DNA of 64,000 nucleotides from positions 1 through 64,000 of the forward strand of contig NZ_FRBI01000012.1 of NCBI RefSeq assembly GCF_900142575.1, given 5' to 3'. Made by a program: the position numbers and the translations under genes. The stretch's first letter is position 1; each line of letters begins with the position of its first letter. The stretch comes from Actinacidiphila paucisporea (lineage in GTDB: Bacteria > Actinomycetota > Actinomycetes > Streptomycetales > Streptomycetaceae). Shown here one piece after another: positions 32,911-41,339 of this stretch. Below the pieces are notes generated by a model. The model worked only from the letters and a program-made list of their open reading frames with translations, had not been told where the DNA came from and did not search any database.

Positions 32911-34965
32911 TCAGCCGGCCGGGCCTATGGTGTCGGGCCGCATCAGGAAGTCGTAGCGGGCGGGCAGCGGGTGCTCGGCCCTGGCCGCGGCCCGCACCGC
33001 GTCGGTGATCTCGCCGTCGCCGGCCACCAGCCGCTCGGCCACGGCGTGCCAGGTCTCGCTCAGCTCCTCCGCTCCCTCCCGCAGGTCGGCGACGACGATC
33101 CCGGCGTCCAGTAGGGCGCGGGCGGCGGCCGCGTCCCCCTGCGCCAGCGCCGTACGGGCGCGCAGCAGCCGGACGCGTCCGTCGTCGAGCGGCACGGCCA
33201 GCAGGCGCGCGGCCTCCTCGGCCCGGCCCGCCTCCAGCAGCACGGGCACCGCCTCGACCAGCAAGGCGCGCTGGACGGTCCGCGCCTGCTGCCCGTACTC
33301 CGCGGTGGCGGCCCGCAGGCTCTCCCACGCCGCGACGTAGTGCTCGGCGGCCTGCTCGACCCTGCCCGCGACGCTGTCGGCGACGGCCAGCGCCCGGTGG
33401 CACCAGGGCGAGGGGTGGGCGGCGAGCGAACGCTCCCAGCTGCGCACTGCCTGCGCACGGTCGTCGGCGGCCCACTGGGCGATGCCGAGGTAGTAGTCGA
33501 GGAACCACTCGTTGCCCGGGTAGGTGTCGGCGGACTCCAGTAGCTCGCGCCACTGCGGTGAGACCAGGCACGGGCCCGGCGGGGAGCCCGCGGCGGGCCG
33601 GGGGAAGACGCCGGCCAGCAGCAGCTCCAGCCAGGGCTTCTGCTGGTCGCCGAGGGTGGTCGCCTCGAAGGGGGTGCCCGGGAGCCGGATGTGGCCGCGC
33701 TCGGCCTCCAGGGCGCCCCAGCCGGAGCCGGTGGCCAGGATGTCCTTGGGCTCGGCGTCGGCCTGTGCGAGCCAGTCGGCATAGGCGGTGTCGACGGCCG
33801 CGCGCGGCAGCGCCGCCTCCAGCCGGCCGGCGGCCTCCGCGCGGGCCGCGGCCCAGTCCTCGGCGTGCACCAGCTCCGGATCCGCGCTGAGCGGGCCGTA
33901 GGCCTCCAGCCAGGACAGGTCGGTGTCCGCGGGCATCGGGATGTGCTCGAACTGGGTGCGCGCCAGGCCCGCCTGGATCTCCAGATAGCCGCCGGTGCCC
34001 GGCTCGGTGAGCCACTCCTGCCAGCGCCGGCCGCCGCTGCCCCGGCCCCACCAGAAGACCTTCCGCCCGCGCAGCAGGTCGGTGGACGTCTGGACCAGGC
34101 CGTGCCCGGCGCCGTCCAGTGCGGCGATCCAGCGGCGGTCGTCGCCACGGATGTCGAGGAAGTAGTCGGCGGGGTGCTGCGACCCGGCCGGATAGCTGAC
34201 GTCGGGCCCGCCGGCCACCGGGACCGGCAGCCCGACCTGGCGCAGCGCACGCTGGTGTCCGAAGTGCCAGGCGGCCTGCGCGGGCGCCAGCACGCGGGTC
34301 GCGTCGGTCTCGGGAACCGCGGTGTTGGACCACCAGTAGGCGGGGACGGTGCGGTCGTGCGGATTGCGGACCCGGATGCCGACGTAGAGGAAGTCGGAGT
34401 CCTCCGGGAGCCACAGGTCGATCTGGAAGGCCAGGTCGCGCAGCCGCTCCCATTCCCACAACCGCAGCATCTCGCCGCCGTCGGGCGCCGGCACCCGGCC
34501 GGCGTGCAGCGGGGCGCAGGTGTGCGCGGCATGCCCGGTGGCGCCGAGATTCCACTCGACCCCGCCGGAGAACCAGGCGCCGGCCAGCGCGAAGTCCGCG
34601 GGCTGGAAGACCGGGTTGCGGTAGAGCAGTTCGCGCCCGGTCGGCTTGTGGAACAACGAGTACAGCCGGCCGCCGAGGCCCGGCAGCACGGTGGCGCGCA
34701 GCCGGCTGTTCTCGATCACCAGCGCGTCGAGCGCGGCGGGCTCGCGGTCCCGCCCGTAGCCGTCGAGCAGCCGCGCCGGGAGGACCGTCCGCAACGGTGC
34801 GTACCCGATCTGCCGCACCATGTCGGCCGGCAGCCCCTCCAGGTCGGCCGGGTCGAGCCGGTGCAGTTCGCCCTGCGGGCGCAGCGCGGGCAGCGGATTC
34901 TCCGGTCCGAGCGGGGCGGCCGGAATGCTCACCTTCGTACTGCGCACGGTCGTAGCCAAGGCCAC
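32911..34965 (-). CDS. DUF5107 plus TPR protein, 684 aa
   Basis: An N-terminal DUF5107 region (about residues 60-370) has carbohydrate-binding-like beta-sheet hallmarks: LPGLGGRLYSLFHKPTGRELLYRNPVFQ, ending with FSGGVEWNLGATGH and WWSNTAVPE (parts shown). The C-terminal half (about 450-680) consists of tetratricopeptide-like helical repeats rich in Ala/Glu. Related proteins occur near sugar-utilisation genes and are suggested to be beta-galactosidase/aldose-like in fold, but the function is not proven. No sugar transporter is adjacent here. The start at 34965 gives a MALATTVRS lead. Confidence 0.8.
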   Translation of the reverse strand: MALATTVRSTKVSIPAAPLGPENPLPALRPQGELHRLDPADLEGLPADMVRQIGYAPLRTVLPARLLDGYGRDREPAALDALVIENSRLRATVLPGLGGRLYSLFHKPTGRELLYRNPVFQPADFALAGAWFSGGVEWNLGATGHAAHTCAPLHAGRVPAPDGGEMLRLWEWERLRDLAFQIDLWLPEDSDFLYVGIRVRNPHDRTVPAYWWSNTAVPETDATRVLAPAQAAWHFGHQRALRQVGLPVPVAGGPDVSYPAGSQHPADYFLDIRGDDRRWIAALDGAGHGLVQTSTDLLRGRKVFWWGRGSGGRRWQEWLTEPGTGGYLEIQAGLARTQFEHIPMPADTDLSWLEAYGPLSADPELVHAEDWAAARAEAAGRLEAALPRAAVDTAYADWLAQADAEPKDILATGSGWGALEAERGHIRLPGTPFEATTLGDQQKPWLELLLAGVFPRPAAGSPPGPCLVSPQWRELLESADTYPGNEWFLDYYLGIAQWAADDRAQAVRSWERSLAAHPSPWCHRALAVADSVAGRVEQAAEHYVAAWESLRAATAEYGQQARTVQRALLVEAVPVLLEAGRAEEAARLLAVPLDDGRVRLLRARTALAQGDAAAARALLDAGIVVADLREGAEELSETWHAVAERLVAGDGEITDAVRAAARAEHPLPARYDFLMRPDTIGPAG

Positions 34966-35200
34966 CTCATCCGGTTCGTCGGGTACGGGCCGGCCGCCGC
35001 GGTGTGCGGCGGGCCGTCGTCGGGGGTGCGGGACTGACGGTTCTGACGATCACCATGGAACAGCCTCCGACGCGCTCTGAACAGGCCCCGCCTCAGTCAG
35101 GGTTGGGCAAAACTGCCGTAATCGGTCACCATGGCAGCCGGCTTGTCGGACTCGCCCGCGACCGGGTTGGTTGTCGGTGTTCGCTGCTACAACGGAGCCC

Positions 35201-35977
35201 ATGACGACTTCGCCGGCGCCGCGGTTCGATGAGTGGCTGGACTTGATAGCCGAGCGGTCCGCCGCACTGCGCTCCGCCGCGCGTAAGGCGCCCTCCGACG
35301 CCAGGATCCCGGCCTGTCCGGACTGGACGGTGCCGGACCTGCTGGCCTACGTCGGCGGGATCCAGCGCTTCTGGGCCGCCGCCGTCGCGGCCGGCCCCGC
35401 GACCCGACCGCCGTCGGACGGCCAGGTGCCGGACCGGACGCCGACCGGTGAGGTGCTGGAGTGGTCGGCGCAGTCCACAGCGGCGCTGCTCGCCTCGTTG
35501 CGCGCCGCGGGTGCGGACTCGCCGTGCTGGACCTGGTGGGCGGACTCGGGCAACGCCTCCACGGCGGGCGCGGTCGCCCGGCACCACGTGCAGGAGGTCG
35601 CGGTCCATGTCAGGGACGTCCAGGACGCCACAGGCGTCCCCGAACCGCTGCCGTCCGGACTGGCGATGGATGCTGTCGATGAATTCCTCCACATCGGTTT
35701 CGGCTCGATGGACGGTTGGCCGCACTCCCCCGCCCGGGTCGCGCTGGTCGCGGACGAGGGCCGGTCCTGGACGCTGATCCTGGACGCGACCGGCGCCTCC
35801 GCCGTCCGCAGCGCCGCGGGCGAGGGCCGGCCCGAGGCCGACGCGACCGTGTCGGCCCCGGCGAGCGATCTGCTGCTCGCCCTCTACCGCCGGGCGCCCT
35901 GGGACGGCGGGACCCTGCGGGTGACCGGGGACGCAGCCCTCGTACGGCAGTTGGTGGTCTGGCCGCCGGTCGACTGA
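35201..35977 (+). CDS. DinB/maleylpyruvate-isomerase-fold protein with lost first metal ligand, 258 aa
   Basis: The bundle begins PDWTVPDLLAYVGGIQRF near residue 45; in mycothiol-dependent MPI proteins this helix has a His (AHVGGVHRW-like) that binds the metal, here Tyr. The second and third ligands look intact (VQEVAVHVRD, about 130-138, Glu and His). A C-terminal MDMPI_C-like domain follows. ATG 35201 is preceded by GGAG; a longer start at 35171 is unlikely. It may be an altered or metal-free paralogue of the 3848 protein. It is divergent from the DUF5107 gene. Confidence 0.82.
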   Translation: MTTSPAPRFDEWLDLIAERSAALRSAARKAPSDARIPACPDWTVPDLLAYVGGIQRFWAAAVAAGPATRPPSDGQVPDRTPTGEVLEWSAQSTAALLASLRAAGADSPCWTWWADSGNASTAGAVARHHVQEVAVHVRDVQDATGVPEPLPSGLAMDAVDEFLHIGFGSMDGWPHSPARVALVADEGRSWTLILDATGASAVRSAAGEGRPEADATVSAPASDLLLALYRRAPWDGGTLRVTGDAALVRQLVVWPPVD

Positions 35978-36003
35978 GGACGTACCGTCCTGATAAAGGG
36001 GTG

Positions 36004-36672
36004 ATGCCCATGTCAGGTCGAGCGTGGCAAGCGGCCGGTGTGACGGGTGGGGCTCTGCTGTTGGTTGCGGGCTGTGCCTGGGGCGGCCACAAGGACCCGC
36101 CGGCATACGCCGATCCCACCGAAGCCCCCGGCCCACCGGTCGGCAGCATCGAACACCCCCGTCCCGTCGACTGCACGGACGGTGCGACTCCGCCGCCGAG
36201 CCGGATCACCGAGCCGGCCCAGCCGAACGACCCGACCGCCACCGCCGGCCGCCCCTGGTCGCCGCCCGCCTCGCCGTCGGCCGGCGCGGGGCACAACGAC
36301 GTCACGGTCGGCCCGCTGACGCTGGAGGGCCTGCGCGGCCTGTCCGGTGGCGACCAGGACGCCCATGGCGTGCACAATGCCGATGGCTGGCACTATCTGA
36401 TCGCCGCATCCGTCCGTGACGGCGGGGCGGTGACCGTCACGATCGGAGCCGAGCAGCGCGCCCGGGCAGGTCTGGAATTCGGCGGCAGCCAGAGCATGGC
36501 TCCCGCGCCCGCGGTGACCTTCTACGCGTGTGCCGATGCGGCGACCTCCTATCTCGGCGCCTTCTTCGTGGCGGGTGACGGCAGGGCGTGCGTGCCGCTG
36601 GACATCCGGGTGGGTGACGCCGCGCCGCAGCGAGTGGTGATCTCCTTCTTCGACGGCCGGTGCCCTGCATAG
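36004..36672 (+). CDS. Hypothetical lipoprotein, 222 aa
   Basis: A signal peptide with hydrophobic core VTGGALLLVAG and Cys (LLVAGC, about residue 22) marks a lipoprotein. A Pro/Thr-rich linker (about 30-90) leads to a compact beta-rich domain (about 100-220) with two further cysteines (about 178 and 220). Three possible starts (GTG 36001, ATG 36004, ATG 36010) follow an AAAGGGG at 35995-36000; I keep ATG 36004. Function unknown. The next gene begins 10 bp after its stop, so they are probably cotranscribed. Confidence 0.72.
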   Translation: MPMSGRAWQAAGVTGGALLLVAGCAWGGHKDPPAYADPTEAPGPPVGSIEHPRPVDCTDGATPPPSRITEPAQPNDPTATAGRPWSPPASPSAGAGHNDVTVGPLTLEGLRGLSGGDQDAHGVHNADGWHYLIAASVRDGGAVTVTIGAEQRARAGLEFGGSQSMAPAPAVTFYACADAATSYLGAFFVAGDGRACVPLDIRVGDAAPQRVVISFFDGRCPA

Positions 36673-36681
36673 GGTGGGCCT

Positions 36682-37119
36682 ATGACCGAGCCGACCCCTG
36701 GGCAGCGTCCCGAGCCCGACGACGAGCAAGAGCCCGCCCATGACCCCGAGGTGCTGCAACTGGCGGGGCAGGTCTTCGATCTCGCCCGCGAGGGCGACAC
36801 CGCGAAACTCGCCGCCTACATCGACGCCGGCGTCCCGGCGAATCTGGCCAACGACAGCGGCGACACGCTGCTGATGCTTGCCGCCTACCACGGACACACC
36901 GACACCGTCAGGTCACTGCTCCAGCGCGGCGCGGAGACCGACCGGGCCAACGACCACGGTCAGACCCCGCTGGCCGGTGCGGTCTTCAAGGGCCACCGGG
37001 ACGTGATCAGCGCCCTGGTCGAGGCCGGCGCCGACCCGACTGCCGGCGCTCCGTCCGCCGTCGACGCGGCCCGGCTGTTCGGCAAGGACGACCTGCTCAC
37101 CCTTTTCCGCATCGGGTGA
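36682..37119 (+). CDS. Ankyrin-repeat protein, 145 aa
   Basis: After an acidic N-terminus, three ankyrin-type repeats of about 33 residues can be laid out (GDTLLMLAAYHGHTDTVRSLL, GQTPLAGAVFKGHRDVISAL, partial others, each containing the G-x-TPL-x-x-A-x-x-GH pattern). Ankyrin proteins are protein-interaction modules; the target is unknown. ATG at 36682 lies 10 bp beyond the lipoprotein stop, suggesting one transcript. It converges on allantoicase, 33 bp apart. Confidence 0.85.
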   Translation: MTEPTPGQRPEPDDEQEPAHDPEVLQLAGQVFDLAREGDTAKLAAYIDAGVPANLANDSGDTLLMLAAYHGHTDTVRSLLQRGAETDRANDHGQTPLAGAVFKGHRDVISALVEAGADPTAGAPSAVDAARLFGKDDLLTLFRIG

Positions 37120-37152
37120 CCCTCTCCGGGCCGAGCGGGACATGACGTCCGG

Positions 37153-38409
37153 TCAGGCTATGTCCGCGGCGCGGCGGGCGAGCCTGTCCGCACCCCGCTC
37201 GGTCAGCGAACCGTGGAGCCGCAGCCGCGCTATTCCCCCGTCGGGGAAGATGTCGATCCTGACGTGGGTGGCCGGCCGGGCATCGACCAGGAACCGATGG
37301 ACCGTGTCGGGCTGCAGCCGCACCCGGTCCAGCAGCCGGACCCAGCCCGTGCCATCTCCCGCGCGCTGCCCGCTTCCTGCCGGCTCCGCGCCGTCGGTCG
37401 CGCCGCCCTCCGCGACTGCCGCGCCGTCCCGGGTCCACAGCTCCGCCCAGCCCGCCGCATTGCCCTTGAGATATCCGGTGTCGATCTCGACGGCGCGGAT
37501 CTCGCCCTGCTCCACCAGCCGGTAGCTGATCCAGTCGTGCCCGCTGTCGCGGCGCCGCCTGGTCTCCCAGCCCTCGTCCATCTTCTGCGAGCGGCCCGGC
37601 AGGATGGTGTGCTCGGGCGGTGAGTAGAAGCGGTCGGAGGCGTCCTCCACCGCCCCGCCGTTCTCCAGCGCGACCAGGTCGAACGTCCCGAGCCCTGCCA
37701 GCCACGCGGGGTCCGGGACCACCTCGCCCAGCACCCGCAGCCGCGCTATGCCCCCGTCGGGATGCTGCCGAAGCCTCACATGCGTGAAGCGGCGCTCCAC
37801 ATGCACCGCGAAGGCATTCTGCGCATGGCCGCCGACCGGGCTGCGCGCTATCACCTCGGTCCAGGGCAGCGCCGGATCCAGCAGTTCCTCCGGGGAGGCC
37901 GACGGTGACGCGGCCACCGCCTCCACCGACACCGCATGCGGGTAATTCCCCCGGAAGTGGGCGGTGTCGACCACGATCGCACGGATCACCCCGGGCGTCC
38001 CCAGCCGGATCAGCGCCCAGTCGTGGTCGGTCGGGGCGGGGTGCGGGACCTCCGCGGACGCGCCGCGCCGCCGCCTGGTCTCCCAGCCGTCCATGATCTT
38101 GCCCTTGTGCCCGAAGCGCTCGGGATCGAAGACCGCGAGGCCCCGCACGAGAAGATTCTCCCGCTCGGCGAAGAACTCGTCATTGGCCGCGATCACCCCC
38201 GCACCGAGCCGGCGGTCGGCCAGGTCCGAAAGTCCGGCGAGCCCTGCCGCGCCCAGGTCCGTACTTCGGTAGTCGGCGAACGGATTGCCCCCCGCGTAGG
38301 GAGGCGCATCCCCCGTGAAACTCGTCAGCGCCGTGAACGCCGCCCCCACACCGGCGCCCCCCGCGCTCGCACCCGCAACCACCGCTGTGCTCGCCCCTGT
38401 GCTCGTCAT
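37153..38409 (-). CDS. alc: Allantoicase, 418 aa
   Basis: Allantoicase hydrolyses allantoate to ureidoglycolate and urea in purine nitrogen recovery. The protein is a tandem of two homologous jelly-roll domains, each starting with a D-GWETRRRR motif (near residues 105 and 280) and ending H-DGGIARLRVLGEV (near 220) or FPDGGIARLRLHGS (near 390). This duplication is diagnostic. There is a low-complexity Gly/Ala/Thr N-terminus. In streptomycetes allantoinase and an IclR regulator often neighbour it; neither is here, and the next gene upstream is LysR. Start MTSTGAS at 38409 is a guess because the N-terminus is not conserved. Confidence 0.92.
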   Translation of the reverse strand: MTSTGASTAVVAGASAGGAGVGAAFTALTSFTGDAPPYAGGNPFADYRSTDLGAAGLAGLSDLADRRLGAGVIAANDEFFAERENLLVRGLAVFDPERFGHKGKIMDGWETRRRRGASAEVPHPAPTDHDWALIRLGTPGVIRAIVVDTAHFRGNYPHAVSVEAVAASPSASPEELLDPALPWTEVIARSPVGGHAQNAFAVHVERRFTHVRLRQHPDGGIARLRVLGEVVPDPAWLAGLGTFDLVALENGGAVEDASDRFYSPPEHTILPGRSQKMDEGWETRRRRDSGHDWISYRLVEQGEIRAVEIDTGYLKGNAAGWAELWTRDGAAVAEGGATDGAEPAGSGQRAGDGTGWVRLLDRVRLQPDTVHRFLVDARPATHVRIDIFPDGGIARLRLHGSLTERGADRLARRAADIA

Positions 38410-38491
38410 CGCCTGTCCGCCTCTCTCTCGCGTGCTCCGATCCGTTCTGCCTCAACTCTCCGCTCCCACGATCGTTCACGTCCATCGAAAC

Positions 38492-39430
38492 TTACTGAAC
38501 AGAACTTTCAGTTGAGCTATACAATGGGTCGAGGTCGGCGGCCTGCCGTAGCGCGTCCAGCGTCCGACGCAGCAGCGGCGCGTCCTGGGCTCCGCCGCGT
38601 ACCGCCCCGACGATCCGGCGCCGCGGCCGGTCCGCCTCCAGCGCCCGGACCACCACCTCCTGCCGCAGGCCGCCCGCGGTCGCCATCCGCGGCACCAGTG
38701 CGATTCCCATACCCGCCGCGACCAGCGAGAAGATGGCAGGCCAGTCAGCCGCCGCATGTGCCTGCTCGGGCACGAATCCGGCGTCGGCACAGGCCGCGAG
38801 GGTCAGGTCGCGCCACGGCCCGCGACTGCCGAAGATCCACGGCTCCTCCGCGAGCTGCGCCAGCCGCAGCGCGGGCGCGGCGGCCAGCGGGTGGCCGGGC
38901 GGCAGCGCGATGTCGAGCGGGTCGGTGAGCAGCGGGAAGACCACGAAGCGCGGGTCCCCCGCGGTGGGCGCGTCGACCGCGAGCGACAGCGCCAGATCGA
39001 CGTCGCCGGCGGCCAGTTGCTCGTAGACCTCGGCGGCCTCCGCCTCCCGCACCGACACGGTGATGCCGGGCGAGCTGCGGCGCAGCAGCGCCACGGCGGG
39101 CACCACCAGCCGGGTGATCGCGGTGGCGATGGTCCCGATCCGCACCACGCCCGCCTCGCCCTGCACCCAGCCGTCAATCTCGGCCCCGGCGCGTTCGAGC
39201 TGCGCGAAGACGATCTCGGCGTGCCGCAGCAGGACGTGGGCGGCTCCGGTGAGCCGCACGCCCCGGCCGCGCGCCTCGATGACGGGTGTGCCGACCTGCT
39301 TGGACAGCGCGGCCAGCTGCTGCGACACGGCCGACGGGGTCATTCGCAGCGCACCCGCCGCGGCCGTGACGGTGCCCGTGTCGTGCAGTGCGCGCAGGAT
39401 CTGCAGTTTGCGGAGGTCCCAATCCTTCAT
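38492..39430 (-). CDS. LysR family transcriptional regulator, 312 aa
   Basis: It begins MKDWDLRKLQILRALHDTGT, with a winged HTH (about 1-60; SAVSQQLAALSKQVG) followed by an effector domain. It is transcribed toward allantoicase with an 82-bp gap, so it may regulate or share a transcript with it, though LysR genes are usually divergent from their targets. No typical T-N11-A site is evident without search. Effector unknown. Confidence 0.85.
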   Translation of the reverse strand: MKDWDLRKLQILRALHDTGTVTAAAGALRMTPSAVSQQLAALSKQVGTPVIEARGRGVRLTGAAHVLLRHAEIVFAQLERAGAEIDGWVQGEAGVVRIGTIATAITRLVVPAVALLRRSSPGITVSVREAEAAEVYEQLAAGDVDLALSLAVDAPTAGDPRFVVFPLLTDPLDIALPPGHPLAAAPALRLAQLAEEPWIFGSRGPWRDLTLAACADAGFVPEQAHAAADWPAIFSLVAAGMGIALVPRMATAGGLRQEVVVRALEADRPRRRIVGAVRGGAQDAPLLRRTLDALRQAADLDPLYSSTESSVQ

Positions 39431-39489
39431 GCAGCCAGCCTAAACATTTACCGGCCGAACGTTCTCCCTATGCGAGAGACGCACTGCCG

Positions 39490-40475
39490 TCAGCAAGCCG
39501 CCGCGGCGCGCTCCCGGTGCTGCTGCGGGCTCACCCCTCGGACACGCTTGAAGGCCGCGCTGAGCGCGAAGGGGCTGCCATAGCCGACCTTGCGGGCGAC
39601 GGAGGCGACGGTGGCGTCGGGCTCCCGCAGCAAGTCGGCGGCCAGGGACAGGCGCCAGCCGGTCAGGTAGGCCATCGGCGGTTCGCCGACCAGGTCGGTG
39701 AACCGCCGGCCGAGCGCGGCCCGCGACACGCCGGTCCTGGCGGCCGGGTCCGCGACGGTCCAGGGGTGCGCGGGGTCGTCGTGCAGCAGCCGCAGGGCCG
39801 GACCCACGACCGGGTCGGCCTGCGCGGCATACCAGCCGGGGGCGGCGGCCTCCGGCCGGGCGAACCAGGTCCGCAGCACGGCGATCAGCAGCAGGTCGAG
39901 CAGCCGGTCGAGCACCACCTCCTGGCCAGGCTCGTCCCGGACGATCTCGTCGCTCAACAGCGCGGGCAGCGGGCTGGACCAGGCGTCGCCCGCCAGCACC
40001 AGGACGGGCGGCAGCGCCGACAGCAGCCGGCTGCTGATCTCGCCACGCATCTGGTAGGTCCCGCTGATCATCACGGCGGACGCGGGCGATCCGCGGTCGG
40101 TCCCGGCGCCGGGTGCGACCACCGCGTCGGGGTCGTCCCCCAGGTCCGCACACCGAGGTCCATCTCGTCGCACAATTCGGTGCCGCCGACGTCCGTGGAG
40201 ACCTGACCCGGCCTGATGACGATCCGCGGCTCGGTCTCCCGGTCGCCGGCCACGACGTACGGCTCCGGCCCCCGGATCACCGCGATGTCGCCGGGGCGCA
40301 CCGGTCGCGCCCGGCCGTCGTCGGTCCGGATCCAGGCGTCGCCCCTGACCATGTACACCAGTGTCAGCGGCGCCAGGTCGGCGATCCTGACCGACCAGGG
40401 CGGAGCGAGGACCGACCGCAGCAGGAACGCGCCACGTGCCCGCGGACCGTCGAGCAGGTCGGCCAATGCGTCCAT
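39490..40475 (-). pseudogene. AraC-family regulator gene with an apparent frameshift
   Basis: The N-terminal cupin half (MDALADLLDGPRARGAFLLRS, start 40475; in the frame ending at 40071) and the C-terminal DNA-binding half (SGTYQMRGEISSRLL onward to the AraC HTH, YLTGWRLSLAADLL and VARKVGYGSPFALSAAFKRVRG, in the frame ending at 39490) are in different frames. They join at DLGVRTWG, where a run of five C (40137-40141, G-run on the coding strand) would need six to continue into DDPDAVVAP. So one base is missing, either a real inactivating mutation or a sequencing error. Intact relatives are cupin_6/AraC regulators. Divergent from the DUF1772 gene. Confidence 0.75.
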
Positions 40476-40653
40476 GGACCACAGCCTAGGCGTGGACGCC
40501 CGCATATGGGGATGAGCTTTTCAGCGATGGCCGAGCCGCGCGCCGCACGGATTCACTGAGCCCATGACGCAGCAGACGCCTCCCGCACCCCTCGCCCCCG
40601 GCCCCTACGTCCCGGCACCGCATCCCGCACACCGCCCGATCCGAGGAAGTGCC

Positions 40654-41160
40654 ATGAACGGCGATCTCCGCAGCCTGGTGCTGCTTGCCGCCACGCTCAC
40701 GACCGGCCTGATGGCCGGGCTGTACTTCGCCTTCTCCGTGGCCGTGATGCCCGGTCTCGCGCGGGCCGGCGACCGCGCCTTCATCGAGACGATGCAGCGG
40801 GTCAACGTGGCGATCCTGAACGGCTGGTTCACCCTCGCCTTCGGCGGCGCCCTGGTGCTGGGTGTGCTCGCGGCGGTGCTGCACCGCGGCGGGGAGGGGC
40901 GGCCCGCCCTGCCGTGGATCATCGCCGGCGTGGTGCTCTACACCGCCTCGCTGGTGATCACGATGGGCTTCAGCGTGCCGCTCAACAACCGCCTGGCGGA
41001 CGCGGGAGCACTGGAGCGCATCCACGATCCAGCGGCTGTACGCGCGCAGTTCGAGTCCGCCTGGGTGCACTGGAACATCGCGCGGACGCTCGTCACCACC
41101 GGCGCGCTCGGCTGCCTGGCGTGGGCACTGCGGGCGGCGGGCGCCAGTGGTCGCGCGTGA
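40654..41160 (+). CDS. DUF1772-family membrane protein, 168 aa
   Basis: It has four hydrophobic helices (about residues 5-27, 52-75, 85-107, 140-160). The region LAGLYFAFSVAVMPGL and VQRVN-like MQRVNVAILN pattern, and a conserved HWNIARTLVTT near 138-148, match DUF1772 (anthrone-oxygenase-like) membrane proteins. ATG at 40654, with GAGGAAG before it, is chosen over the far-upstream ATG 40564. The divergent AraC-type gene (frameshifted) is its likely regulator. The role is not known. Confidence 0.8.
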   Translation: MNGDLRSLVLLAATLTTGLMAGLYFAFSVAVMPGLARAGDRAFIETMQRVNVAILNGWFTLAFGGALVLGVLAAVLHRGGEGRPALPWIIAGVVLYTASLVITMGFSVPLNNRLADAGALERIHDPAAVRAQFESAWVHWNIARTLVTTGALGCLAWALRAAGASGRA

Positions 41161-41189
41161 CACGCCGTCGCGCGCCGGCTCCGCTAGAG

Positions 41190-41275
41190 TCGGTGGCGGT
41201 CGCGACTGGCGAGGGTGGACCACCACCGGGGAGCGGCCGTCCGCATCCGTGAGCGTCGACCGCCTGGGCGCCTCC
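41190..41275 (+). ncRNA. ZTP riboswitch (pfl motif)
   Basis: Conserved pfl elements occur in order: CGACTGGCG at 41203-41211, a hairpin GGTGG-ACCA-CCACC leading into GGGGAGCG near 41227-41234, a variable linker, and CCGCCTGGGC near 41260-41269 that makes the pseudoknot. This is the established aptamer for ZMP/ZTP (AICAR 5'-phosphate). It controls the AICAR transformylase gene that follows at 41340, closing a metabolic loop: build-up of the substrate should turn on its own use. Confidence 0.92.
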
Positions 41276-41285
41276 CGTCAGCGCA

Positions 41286-41318
41286 GCCCGTCCGCCCCGT
41301 CCTTGCGGGGCCGCGGGC
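41286..41318 (+). promoter_or_regulatory. Riboswitch expression-platform hairpin
   Basis: GCCCG (41286-41290) and CCCCG (41295-41299) can pair with CGGGG (41306-41310) and CGGGC (41314-41318). The hairpin ends 7 nt before the SD GAGGAGG (41326-41332) of the GTG start at 41340. There is no T-tract, so translation control is more likely than termination. Confidence 0.5.
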
Positions 41319-41339
41319 TCGGACCGAGGAGGCCGGGAC

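Noticed and set aside
41190..41275. Tetrahydrofolate riboswitch or T-box before the AICAR transformylase
   Set aside because: The ordered elements GACTGGCG, GGGGAGCG and CCGCCTGGGC are specific to the pfl/ZTP motif; no THF or T-box signature is seen.
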